From Thermobifida alba (GTDB taxonomy: Bacteria > Actinomycetota > Actinomycetes > Streptosporangiales > Streptosporangiaceae), in assembly GCF_023208015.1 (NCBI RefSeq), contig NZ_CP051627.1:3233501-3297500 (forward strand): a stretch of 64,000 nucleotides of DNA. The letters run 5' to 3'. Under the pieces are notes generated by a model. The model searched no databases, was not told where the DNA came from, and saw only the letters and a list, made by a program, of their open reading frames with translations. Position 1 is the first letter of the stretch. The number at the start of each line of letters is the position of its first letter. Both the position numbers and the translations under genes were made by a program. This document shows, piece by piece, positions 33,335 to 41,516 of the stretch.

Positions 33335-35887
33335 ATGCCCACACCGACCGGCAAGACCACCCGCGCCGAACGTTTGGCCCAACCTCTGGCGCGGGTGGTG
33401 GCCGAACAGATCGCCGCCGACCACGGGGTGTGCATCCGCCCGGTGGCCCTACGGCGCATCGACACCACCACCGGGGCCAGCGAGGTCATCGACGTCCCCT
33501 GCGGGTCCACGCTGGAATCCCGCTGCCCGGCCTGTGCGCGGCGCAAGCGGTCCCTGCGGCGCACCCAGTGTGAGGAGGGCTGGCACCTGGCCGAGGAACC
33601 GGCCGTGGTTCCCGATGATCCCTCCGAGGTGCAGCGGGCCTGGGTGGAACAACGGGCCGTGGTCACGGCTGAACGCGACCGGCTGGCCGCTCGTGGCGCT
33701 GACCCCGAGGCCCTGGCCGAACTGGATGCGGCGATCGCGGACCTTGACGAAGAGACCGCCGCCTCGGGGCTACGCGGCCGGGTCGCTCCCGCTCCCTCCT
33801 CGGCGTCGGCGTCTCGGCCTCGGCGGGTGCGCTCCACTCGGCGGCGGCAGGATGCCCCGGAGTTGCCCAAGCGTCCGATGGTGCGCCGCACCGTGGGCCG
33901 GGCCTTCACCGACCCCGACATCGGCAGGGTGTTTCGGCCGTCGCTGTTCGTCACGCTGACCTGTGACTCCTACGGGCGGGTGCGCTCCGACGGCACACCG
34001 GTGGACCCGGCCTCCTACGACTACCGGCGGGCCGCACGCGATGCCCTGCACTTTTCCAAGCTGGTGGACCGGTTCGTGCAGAACCTCCGCCGCGTCGCGG
34101 GTTTCGAGGTGCAGTACTTCGCCACCGTGGAGCCGCAGCGGCGTCTTGCTCCGCATCTGCACATGGCGATCCGCGGCACGATCCCGCGTGCGGAGCTGCG
34201 GCAGATCGCGGCGGCCACCTACCACCAGGTGTGGTGGCCTCCGACTGATCGGGTGGTCTTCGACGGCGACCACCTTCCCGTCTGGGACGAAGCAACCAGC
34301 TCCTACCTCGACCCACAGACGGGCGAAGTCCTGCCCACCTGGGACCAAGCCCTCGACGCCCTGGACGCCGACCCCCACGCCCAACCCCTGCACGTGGTCC
34401 GCTTCGGCCCCCAAGTCGACGCCAAAGGCGTGCTTGCCGGATCCCCCGACGCCGACCGGTGCATCCGCTACCTGGCCAAGTACCTGACCAAGGACATCGC
34501 CGAATGCCACACCGTCCAGACGGTGGCGCAGGAACAGCACGTCGAACGCCTCCTGGAGGCGTTGCGCTATGAGCCGTGTTCGCCGAGGTGTGCGAACTGG
34601 CTGCGCTACGGCATCCAACCCAAAGACGCCAAACCAGGACTGCGCCCGGGGTTTTGCACCTCCAAGGCGCACCGGCGTGAGCACCTGGGCTATGCGGGCC
34701 GGCGCGTCCTGGTCTCACGCAAGTGGTCCGGCAAGACCTGGTCCTACGTCATCCGCGTCCCCGCCCCGGAAACCGGAGTGAGCAAACCCAAGTGGGTCGG
34801 CGGCTTCGCCACCGAAGACGAAGCCAAAGCCGCCCGCGACGAAGCACGAGTCAAAGCCCGACGCGGCGAATACATCGAACGTTCTGACCTGACCGTGGCG
34901 GACTACCTCGCCGACTGGTTGGACGGGCACGCGATGGAGGTCAAGCCGCGTACGCTCGACGACTACCGCAACTGCATCCGGTTGTACGTGCTGCCTCGTA
35001 TCGGGTCGGTGAAGGTCCAGGCGCTGCGGCCGTCCACGTTCACCAAGCTCTACCGGGACCTGCGGGCTCGCGGTGGCAAGGGCGGCCGTCCGCTGGCGGT
35101 GAGCACGGTGACCCACCTGCATGCCGTGCTGCGCAAGGCGTTCCGCGACGCCGTGGAAGTCGACCAACTCCTACCCAGCAACCCCGTGGAGCGGGCCAAG
35201 CGGCCTCGGGACGTCTACCGGGAGGTGGGCGACGTCTGGACCAAGGCGCAACTGCGGGCCTTCCTGGAGGTGGCGCGCGGGCATCGCCTGTTCGCGTTCT
35301 TCCACCTGGCGGCCTACACCGGGGCGCGTCGGGGTGAGCTGCTGCACCTGCGGTGGCCTGACGTCGATCTCGACGGCGGGCGCATCACCATCACCGGGTC
35401 CACTGCGGTGGTCGGCGGGGTCCGGGTGGAGGGCACCACCAAGAGCGGGCGGTCCCGGGTGGTGACCATCGACGCCGGGACGGCGGGGGTGCTGCGCGCG
35501 CACCGTGTTCGGCAGTGTGAGGAGGCCGAGACTGCGGGTGAGGAGTGGCGCGGCGATCCCGACGGCTACGTGTTCACCACGGCGTGGGGTGAGCCGGTCT
35601 ACCCGGACACGGTGACCGGGCTGTTCCGCACCTTCATCAGGATGCACAACGCTCCGACCGACCGTCCGGCTCCGGCCGTCCCTCTTCCGCCTGCTCGGCT
35701 GCACGACCTGCGGCACCTGCACGCGACCACACTGCTCATGGCGGGCGTTCCGGTTCACGTGGTGGCGGCTCGGCTGGGCCACGCCGATCCGGCGATCACG
35801 TTGCGGGTCTACGCGCACGTGGTGCGTGATGCCGAGACGGCGGCGGCCGAGGTCTTCGCCCAGGCGCTCGCCGACGGCGACGGCTGA
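33335..35887 (+). CDS. RepSA-like HUH replication initiator fused to tyrosine integrase
   Basis: 850 aa. Residues 1-468 match a RepSA-type rolling-circle initiator: CPACARRKRSLRRTQCEEGW, LFVTLTCDSYG, the HUH-type PHLHMAI (His274, His276) and RYLAKYLTK (Tyr379, Tyr383). The sequence then switches at about GKTW (466-469) to the N-terminus of a tyrosine integrase (WVGGFATEDEAKAARDEARV), an arm-binding and SAM-like region, and a catalytic domain with Arg665, His790-x-x-Arg793 and Tyr826. Normal AICEs encode rep, xis and int separately, so this looks like an in-frame deletion that removed xis and the ends of its neighbours. ATG 33335 abuts the tra stop. Catalytic residues are intact in both halves. 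Confidence 0.9.
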   Translation: MPTPTGKTTRAERLAQPLARVVAEQIAADHGVCIRPVALRRIDTTTGASEVIDVPCGSTLESRCPACARRKRSLRRTQCEEGWHLAEEPAVVPDDPSEVQRAWVEQRAVVTAERDRLAARGADPEALAELDAAIADLDEETAASGLRGRVAPAPSSASASRPRRVRSTRRRQDAPELPKRPMVRRTVGRAFTDPDIGRVFRPSLFVTLTCDSYGRVRSDGTPVDPASYDYRRAARDALHFSKLVDRFVQNLRRVAGFEVQYFATVEPQRRLAPHLHMAIRGTIPRAELRQIAAATYHQVWWPPTDRVVFDGDHLPVWDEATSSYLDPQTGEVLPTWDQALDALDADPHAQPLHVVRFGPQVDAKGVLAGSPDADRCIRYLAKYLTKDIAECHTVQTVAQEQHVERLLEALRYEPCSPRCANWLRYGIQPKDAKPGLRPGFCTSKAHRREHLGYAGRRVLVSRKWSGKTWSYVIRVPAPETGVSKPKWVGGFATEDEAKAARDEARVKARRGEYIERSDLTVADYLADWLDGHAMEVKPRTLDDYRNCIRLYVLPRIGSVKVQALRPSTFTKLYRDLRARGGKGGRPLAVSTVTHLHAVLRKAFRDAVEVDQLLPSNPVERAKRPRDVYREVGDVWTKAQLRAFLEVARGHRLFAFFHLAAYTGARRGELLHLRWPDVDLDGGRITITGSTAVVGGVRVEGTTKSGRSRVVTIDAGTAGVLRAHRVRQCEEAETAGEEWRGDPDGYVFTTAWGEPVYPDTVTGLFRTFIRMHNAPTDRPAPAVPLPPARLHDLRHLHATTLLMAGVPVHVVAARLGHADPAITLRVYAHVVRDAETAAAEVFAQALADGDG

Positions 35888-35893
35888 GCGCGT

Positions 35894-35912
35894 GTTAGCA
35901 AGGGCGTTAGCA
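35894..35912. repeat. Paired GTTAGCA repeats near attR (putative integrase arm sites)
   Basis: GTTAGCA at 35894-35900 and 35906-35912, again 12 bases apart in direct orientation, just beyond the integrase stop and 18 bases before the attR repeat. Confidence 0.6.
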
Positions 35913-35929
35913 AAGGGCCTCCCCCATCG

Positions 35930-35996
35930 CTGGGAGAGGCCCTTCGACCTGGGAGCCGCCTGTGGGAATCGAACCCACGACCTACGCATTACGAGT
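35930..35996. repeat. attR, 67-bp direct repeat within tRNA-Thr
   Basis: Identical to attL at 26733-26799. This copy supplies the 3' portion of the intact tRNA-Thr gene together with part of its terminator hairpin, so integration preserved tRNA function. Confidence 0.93.
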
Positions 35997-36027
35997 GCGT
36001 CGCTCTGGCCGACTGAGCTAAGGCGGC
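35954..36027 (-). tRNA. tRNA-Thr (anticodon CGT)
   Basis: 74 nt on the minus strand. GCCGCCT at the 5' end pairs with AGGCGGC at the 3' end, discriminator T. D-arm TAGCTCAGTCGGCCAGAGC, anticodon loop ACTCGTAAT with CGT, T-arm GTGGGTTCGATTCCCAC. The CCA end is not encoded. It is the integration site of the AICE and is followed on its 3' side by a hairpin (AAGGGCCTC.../...GAGGCCCTT). Confidence 0.97.
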
Positions 36028-36096
36028 ATCGCCTCGGAGCGAGGCGCTGTCAGTCTAGCGTGTCCCCGAGCGTGCCCGAAACCGGTATCGGTCGGG

Positions 36097-37626
36097 TCAG
36101 CAGGCCAGGCGGGGCGGGAGGCCGTCGGTGTCGGGGAAGCGGTCCAGGTAGGTGGAGAGGGCGAAGTCCAGGAAGCGCGACACGTCTCCCAGGGTGCTGA
36201 CCAGGCCGACGGAGACCCGGATCGCCCCGGCCGTGGGCATGCCGATGGCGGCCAGCACCTCGTCCAGGGTGGCGGCGGTGCGCAGCTCCGGCTTCCGCAG
36301 GTCCGCGCGGTGCAGCCGGAAGGCCGCCTCCCCCGCCCCCGGGTTGCAGAAACAGCCGGTGCGCAGGGAGATGTTGGCCCGCGCGGCGTCACGTGCCACG
36401 ACGCGCTCGTCGACGACCCGCCCCGCCGGGTCGAGGAAGTTGAAGGCGATCGTGCCGCCGCGCGCCTCGGTGGTGGTGGGCCCGTAGATGCGCACCAGCG
36501 GCGTCCCGGTGGCGTGCCGGGCCGCGGCCAGGCGCTCCACCAGCCATCCGGTGAGACATCGCACCCTGGTGCGCACGGTGTCCATCCCGATCGCCGACAG
36601 CCAGCGCAGGCCCACCTCCACGTCGGGGATCGACAGGTAGTTCACGGTGCCGTCCTCGAAGGCCGCCGGGCCGTCGGCCGGATGGTACCAGTCACCCAGC
36701 ACGCTGACGGCCTGGATCGTGCCGCCCGAGAACCAGGGGCGCCGCAGCCGCGCCAACGCCTCCCGGCGCGCCACCAGGCAGCCCAGTCCGGTGGGATAGC
36801 CGAACAGCTTGTACCAGCTCACCGGCATGAAGTCGGGGTGGATCTCGGCGAGGTCGATCCGGTTGGCGGGTGCGTAGGCGGCCGCGTCCAGCAGCACGTC
36901 GAAGCCGTACCGGTGGGCGAGGTCGATCCACTCCAGCGGGTGCTGGACGCCGGAGAAGTTGCTCTGCGCGGGGTAGGCGAACAGTCCGGCGCGCGCCTCG
37001 GAGCCGTCGGGGTGGGACGGCTGCAGTGTCTCGGGCACGGGACGGGCCAGCGAGGCGCGCACCTCGGCCCCGTCCGCGCGCAGCTCCGGGGGAGCCAGGT
37101 CGACCGTGTCGATCTGCGCTCCCCGGGTCCGCGCGAACTCGCGGATCCCGTTCACCGAGTTGTGGTTGTCGGCCAGTTGCACGAACCGCGTCCCCGGCTC
37201 GAACGGGTACGCCTCCCCCACCAGGCGGCAGGCGCCCGTGGCGTTGGGCGTGAAGACGGCCGTGTACTCGTCGGGGGAGGCGTTGAAGAACCGCAGCACC
37301 GCGGCCCTGGCCTGCTCCACCAGTTCGGTCGAGGCGGTCGAGGTCGGATTGGCCGAGTGGGGGTTGCCGAAGCAGTCCCCCTCCACCCGTTCGGCGTGCG
37401 CCCTGATCTGTGCTTCGGCGGGCAGTCCGCCCCCCGTGTAGTCCAGGTAGAGGTGGTTCCTGGCGTCGAGGTACCGGTATTCGGTGGCCCGCAGCCGGTC
37501 GAGTACGGCGGTGTCGACGTAGTCGGGGTAGGCGTCGAGAAACGCGGTCTGCTCCGGGATCGCGGGCGGTCGCGCCGGAGACGTCCCGGTGGTTGCCGGA
37601 GTCGCGGGATTCCTCGTCGGCTTCAT
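36097..37626 (-). CDS. Class V aminotransferase, molybdenum cofactor sulfurase-like
   Basis: 509 aa. PLP-dependent fold with the lysine in MPVSWYKLFGYPTGLG and a cysteine loop RTGCFCNPGAGE, the two features shared with the NifS-like domain of MoCo sulfurases (Aba3/MOCOS). DVLLDAAAYAPANRIDLAEI, which precedes the lysine segment, is also characteristic. It could supply persulfide sulfur to a cofactor; the MOSC domain of full-length sulfurases is absent. GGGGGAGGG before ATG 37626 fixes the start over the longer reading at 37665. No molybdenum enzyme genes are adjacent, so the sulfur acceptor is unknown. Confidence 0.85.
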   Translation of the reverse strand: MKPTRNPATPATTGTSPARPPAIPEQTAFLDAYPDYVDTAVLDRLRATEYRYLDARNHLYLDYTGGGLPAEAQIRAHAERVEGDCFGNPHSANPTSTASTELVEQARAAVLRFFNASPDEYTAVFTPNATGACRLVGEAYPFEPGTRFVQLADNHNSVNGIREFARTRGAQIDTVDLAPPELRADGAEVRASLARPVPETLQPSHPDGSEARAGLFAYPAQSNFSGVQHPLEWIDLAHRYGFDVLLDAAAYAPANRIDLAEIHPDFMPVSWYKLFGYPTGLGCLVARREALARLRRPWFSGGTIQAVSVLGDWYHPADGPAAFEDGTVNYLSIPDVEVGLRWLSAIGMDTVRTRVRCLTGWLVERLAAARHATGTPLVRIYGPTTTEARGGTIAFNFLDPAGRVVDERVVARDAARANISLRTGCFCNPGAGEAAFRLHRADLRKPELRTAATLDEVLAAIGMPTAGAIRVSVGLVSTLGDVSRFLDFALSTYLDRFPDTDGLPPRLAC

Positions 37627-37790
37627 GTCCCTCCCCCTGCGTCGCACCGCTTCTGGGGCGGACATTCCCCCGATCGCCGGCCGTGCCCCCGTCCCCGGAT
37701 GAATTTTGGGCAGATTTTAACTAGTTCGAGCCAGTCGCCGGAGTTGTCCCTTTTGGGGGCAGCGTCCGGAGCCCTGCCCGCCCCGACGTC

Positions 37791-39326
37791 TCAGAGGGCG
37801 CAGACGGTCCCGTCCTCGGGCACCTCGCCCTCCAGCAGGTAGGCGTCGACCTCCTCGTCCACGCAGGGATCCGAGCCGTAGGCGGTGTGGCCGTCCCCCT
37901 CCCAGGTGAGCAGCACGCCCGAGTCCAGGGCCGCGGCCATCTCCTCGGCCCACTCGTACGGGGTGGCGGAGTCACGGGTGGTCCCCACGACCAGGACGGG
38001 CGGCGCGCTGTCGCCGTCGATCTCGGACAGCGCGTCCTCCTGCGCCTCCTCGGGCCAGTAGGCGCAGGTGAGCGCTCCCCATGCCAGGGAGGGGCCGAAC
38101 AGCGGCGCCGTCCGGCCGACGGTACGCGCGGCCTCCTCGTAGGCGGCGACGTCACGTGGACCGGGGCGGTCCGCGCAGTTCACCGCGATCAGCGCGGCCA
38201 GGGAGTTCTCGTAGACCCCGCCACTGTCGCGGCTGTACAGCATGTCGCCGAGCTGGAGCAGCACGGTGCCGTCGCCGTCGTGGATCGCCTCGGTGAGCCC
38301 GGCGCGCACCTGGGGCCAGAACGACTCGCTGTACAGCGCGGCGAGCACCCCCAGTTCCACGCGGGTCCGGTTGACCTCGCGGTCGTCCACCCGGTTGTCC
38401 AGCGGCTCGGCCGCGGCCCGCTCCAGCAGTTCGGCGATCCGCGCGACGCCGTCCGCCACGGTGGCGTCGTCGCCGTCCGCCAGGGGGCAGTCGGGTCGGC
38501 TCAGGCAGTCCTCGACGAAGGCGTGCAGCGCCGTGGTGAACCCGCCCGCCTGTTCGACGCTGAGCTCCAGCTGGTCGCCGTGCGGGGTGACCGCGCCGTC
38601 CAGCACCAGGGCCCGCACGTTGGCACCGAACAGCTCGGCGTAGTGGGCGCCGATGGAGGTGCCGTAGGACTTGCCGAGGTAGGTGAGTCCGTCGTCGCCG
38701 AGCACCTCCCGCAGCACGTCCAGGTCCCGGGCGACGTTGGCGGTGCCCACGTGGTGGATCAGTTCGCCGGAGCGCTCCTGGCACGCCTCGACGAAGTCGC
38801 GGTTGAGCCGGACGAACTCCTCGACGCTGGCGTCGGTGACCGCGGTGGGGTCGCCGGTGCCGTCCGCGCTCTGCAGCTGGAAGCCGAGGAACTCGTCCAG
38901 CTCCGCGCTGTCCATGCAGTACACCGGGGAGCTCTGTCCCACGCCGCGCGGGTCGAAGCCGACGATGTCGAACCGTTCGCGTACCTGCCGGCTGAAGGCG
39001 GCGGGGGCGGCGCTGACGTAGTCCAGCCCGGAACCGCCCGGTCCGCCGGGGTTGACCACCAGCGAGCCGATCCGGTCGTTCCCGGAGGCCGGCAGCCGCT
39101 TCACCGCGATCTCCAGACGCCGTCCGGACGGGTCGTCGTAGTCCATGGGGACCTCGAAGGTCCCGCACTGGAAGCGGCCGTCGCACTCCTGCCAGTCGAT
39201 GTCCTGCCCGTAGAAGACGGCCAGCGGGTCCTGCGCCTCGGACGCCTCGGTGCGGTCCGTCTCAGCGCATCCCGTCGCCAGCAGCGCCACCGCCAGCACC
39301 GCGCCGCTCCAGCCCTTCGTTCCCAC
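37791..39326 (-). CDS. Secreted lipoprotein alpha/beta-hydrolase, tripeptidyl aminopeptidase (TAP) family
   Basis: 511 aa from GTG 39326. Signal with lipobox LLATGC places it on the outside of the membrane. The hydrolase core shows VVNPGGPGGSGLDY (oxyanion region), FDIVGFDPRGVGQSSP, nucleophile GKSYGTSIG, and the late Asp and His in VVGTTRDSATPYEWA and WEGDGHTAYG. The C-terminal TAP domain is present. The family removes tripeptides from exported proteins or cleaves related amide bonds. Its start lies inside the end of ricT (65-base overlap on the same strand), an unusually long overlap, but the signal peptide makes the start credible. Confidence 0.9.
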   Translation of the reverse strand: MGTKGWSGAVLAVALLATGCAETDRTEASEAQDPLAVFYGQDIDWQECDGRFQCGTFEVPMDYDDPSGRRLEIAVKRLPASGNDRIGSLVVNPGGPGGSGLDYVSAAPAAFSRQVRERFDIVGFDPRGVGQSSPVYCMDSAELDEFLGFQLQSADGTGDPTAVTDASVEEFVRLNRDFVEACQERSGELIHHVGTANVARDLDVLREVLGDDGLTYLGKSYGTSIGAHYAELFGANVRALVLDGAVTPHGDQLELSVEQAGGFTTALHAFVEDCLSRPDCPLADGDDATVADGVARIAELLERAAAEPLDNRVDDREVNRTRVELGVLAALYSESFWPQVRAGLTEAIHDGDGTVLLQLGDMLYSRDSGGVYENSLAALIAVNCADRPGPRDVAAYEEAARTVGRTAPLFGPSLAWGALTCAYWPEEAQEDALSEIDGDSAPPVLVVGTTRDSATPYEWAEEMAAALDSGVLLTWEGDGHTAYGSDPCVDEEVDAYLLEGEVPEDGTVCAL

Positions 39327-40167
39327 TCGCTCCCGCTCTTTCCGTCCCGCCCCGGTGGGCGCTCTCGTATGCCTGTCTGGGACCGCAGACGTCCGCGCGG
39401 TCGCACGAGCAGCGCCGCCCGGTGGCGTCGAGGCGGACCACGACCCTCTCCGCCGGAACGTCGTGTCCGATGACGACCCCGTCGCCGTCGGGGACGCGCA
39501 CCCGGCTTCCCCGGGGCAGGTCCGCCCTGAACTCCTGGTACAGCTCGTGCTCGTATCTCAGGCAGCACATCAGCTTGCCGCAGGCCCCCGAGATCCGCAT
39601 GGGGTTGGGGGGCAGGTTCTGCGCCCTGGCCATGCGCATGGTCACCGGTTCGAAGCCGGTGAGGAAGGTGGCGCAGCACAGGTCGCGTCCGCACGAGCCG
39701 ATGCCGCCGCGGAGGCGGGCCTCGTCGCGTGCGGAGAGCCTGGTGAGCTGTACCCGCGCTCCCAGGGTACGGCTCAACTCCCGCAGCAGTGCGCGGAAGT
39801 CCACCCGCGAGGGCGAGGTGTAGTAGACGGTGAAGACGTCGCTGCCCGCGGCGTGGTCGACGCCGACGACCTTCATGTCCAGTCCGTGCGCGCGGACCAG
39901 CCGCCGGACGGTACGGCGCGCCTCGGCGCGGCGGCGTCGGGCCTGCTCGGCGCGGGCCAGGTCCTCCTCGGTGGCGATGCCCAGGCACACCGGGAGTCCC
40001 TCGACGTCCTCGCTGACCCACTGCGGCGCCCACACGCACTCGGCCACCTCGGGGCCCCCGTCGGTGGGGACGAGCACCTTGTCGCCCACGCGGGGGGTGG
40101 TCCGCCCGGGGTCGAGGTAGTGGAGCCGTCCGTACCGTTCGAAGGTCACCGCCATCATCATGGGCAT
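39262..40167 (-). CDS. ricT: RicT/PSP1-domain protein (YaaT family)
   Basis: 301 aa. The PSP1 core includes DVFTVYYTSPSRVDFRALLR and two cysteine-rich segments, GSCGRDLCCATF and SGACGKLMCCLRYE, matching the Fe-S-binding pattern of RicT. In Bacillus RicT acts with RicA and RicF in RNase Y-dependent mRNA processing and differentiation; a role in actinobacteria is less defined. Position next to holB is conserved between phyla and supports the name. The last 50 residues carry an extra Cys cluster (RRCSCDRADVCG) and a disordered tail. ATG 40167 is the first of several Met codons. Confidence 0.9.
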   Translation of the reverse strand: MPMMMAVTFERYGRLHYLDPGRTTPRVGDKVLVPTDGGPEVAECVWAPQWVSEDVEGLPVCLGIATEEDLARAEQARRRRAEARRTVRRLVRAHGLDMKVVGVDHAAGSDVFTVYYTSPSRVDFRALLRELSRTLGARVQLTRLSARDEARLRGGIGSCGRDLCCATFLTGFEPVTMRMARAQNLPPNPMRISGACGKLMCCLRYEHELYQEFRADLPRGSRVRVPDGDGVVIGHDVPAERVVVRLDATGRRCSCDRADVCGPRQAYESAHRGGTERAGASGNEGLERRGAGGGAAGDGMR

Positions 40168-40216
40168 AGGGGCCAGACTAGGACCGGCGGACGGCCGGCA
40201 CCAGGGCGCTGAGCTC

Positions 40217-41389
40217 TCAGCCCAGGTACAGGGCCGCGGTCATCGCCTCCATCGCGATCTGCGGGTGGACGTTGGCGCTGATGCGGCGGCGGCACTCCAT
40301 GACGGCGTCGATGCGGCGCAGGGTGGCCTCCGGGGTGCTGGAGCGCGCGACGCGGCGCAGGTCGGCGTCGTGGTCGCCGGTGGCCAGCTCCACCGACGCG
40401 CCGAGCTGGACGGCCAGCACGTCGCGGTAGAAGGCGACCAGGTCCATCAGGAAGGTGTCGTAGGCGTCGCGTTTGATCCGGGTGGCGCGGCGTTTCTGCC
40501 GCTCCTCCAGTTCCTTGAGGGCTCCGGCGGCGCCCCGCACGGCCTTGGCCACGCCCCGGCCGGTGGCGCCCTCGCCGAACGCGGCCCTGAGATCGGCCCG
40601 CTCCTGTTCGTCCAGGGCCGCGGTGCTCTCCTTGGCCTCGGCCTCGGCGATCTCGTACAGCCGCGCGGCGGCCTGCACGCAGGCGCCGAGGCTGTCGAGG
40701 CGGGCGGGGATGGCGAGGACCTCCTCGCGTCGTCGGCGGGCCGTCTCGTCGGTGGCCAGGGCGCGGGCACGCTCCAGGTGCCCGGCCGCGGCGCGCGCCG
40801 CCTCCACGGCCCGGGCCTCCTCGACGCCGTCCCGGCCGACCAGGGCCTCGACGATCGCCCGGGTGCTGGGGGTGCGCAGCGTCACCAGACGGCAGCGGGA
40901 GCGGATGGTGACGAGCAGGTCCTCGGCGGTGGGGGTGCACAGCAGCCACACCGTGCGCGCGGCGGGTTCCTCGACCGCTTTGAGCAGGGCGTTGGAGGCG
41001 GCCTCGGTGGCGCGGTCGGCGTCCTCGAACAGCACCACCCGGAAGCGGCCCCCGGTGGGACTGGAGGCGGCGCGCATGACCAGCTCGCGGGTCTGCTCCA
41101 CGCCGAAGCTGAGCCCGCTGGGACGCACGTACAGCACGTCGGGGTGGGTGCCGGCGGACACCTGGTGGCAGGAGGGGCAGTGGCCGCAGCCGCCGTGGTC
41201 GCACTGCAGGGCGGCGGCGAACGCCCAGGCCGCCCGCGACCGTCCCGATCCGGGCGGTCCGGTGAACAGCCACGCGTGGGTCATGCCCGTGCCGTCACCG
41301 CCACGGAGCAGGCGGTCGGCCGCGCTCGCGGCGGAACGCAGCTGCTGGATCACCGTGTCCTGGCCCACCAGGTCGTCGAAGACGCTCAT
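40217..41389 (-). CDS. holB: DNA polymerase III delta-prime subunit
   Basis: 390 aa. Clamp-loader subunit of the replicative polymerase. The modified P-loop WLFTGPPGSGRSRAAWAFA has Arg where active ATPases have Lys, as is usual for delta-prime. A zinc module CDHGGCGHCPSCH and SRC motif TIRSRCRLV follow, and domain III occupies the C-terminal third. ATG 41389 is preferred over the GTG directly before it. The order tmk-holB-ricT on one strand is conserved in many Gram-positive bacteria. Confidence 0.95.
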   Translation of the reverse strand: MSVFDDLVGQDTVIQQLRSAASAADRLLRGGDGTGMTHAWLFTGPPGSGRSRAAWAFAAALQCDHGGCGHCPSCHQVSAGTHPDVLYVRPSGLSFGVEQTRELVMRAASSPTGGRFRVVLFEDADRATEAASNALLKAVEEPAARTVWLLCTPTAEDLLVTIRSRCRLVTLRTPSTRAIVEALVGRDGVEEARAVEAARAAAGHLERARALATDETARRRREEVLAIPARLDSLGACVQAAARLYEIAEAEAKESTAALDEQERADLRAAFGEGATGRGVAKAVRGAAGALKELEERQKRRATRIKRDAYDTFLMDLVAFYRDVLAVQLGASVELATGDHDADLRRVARSSTPEATLRRIDAVMECRRRISANVHPQIAMEAMTAALYLG

Positions 41390-41516
41390 CACCGCCCAGC
41401 ATAGGAGGGCGCGCGGACAGCCGGGGCGGGTTCGGCCCGTCCGCCGCGGGGTGCTCCTCCGGGCCGTGTTCCAGGCCGGGTCCGGTCCCGGTGCTCCGGC
41501 GGCGCCGCCCCGCCGG

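Larger units (their letters stand above)
26733..35996. mobile_element. AICE-type integrative and conjugative element in tRNA-Thr(CGT), about 9.3 kb
   Basis: The element is bounded by 67-bp identical direct repeats that run from the anticodon loop of a tRNA-Thr gene through its 3' end and the following hairpin. Its contents match the pSAM2-like AICE plan: GntR repressor, Pra, FtsK-type DNA translocase for double-stranded transfer, RepSA-like HUH initiator and tyrosine integrase. An XRE/flavoprotein pair and small genes are cargo. Unusual points are the fused rep-int gene and the absence of a separate xis. Paired GTTAGCA repeats inside both ends are probably integrase arm sites. All core genes are intact, so it may still be mobile if excision does not need Xis. 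Confidence 0.93.
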
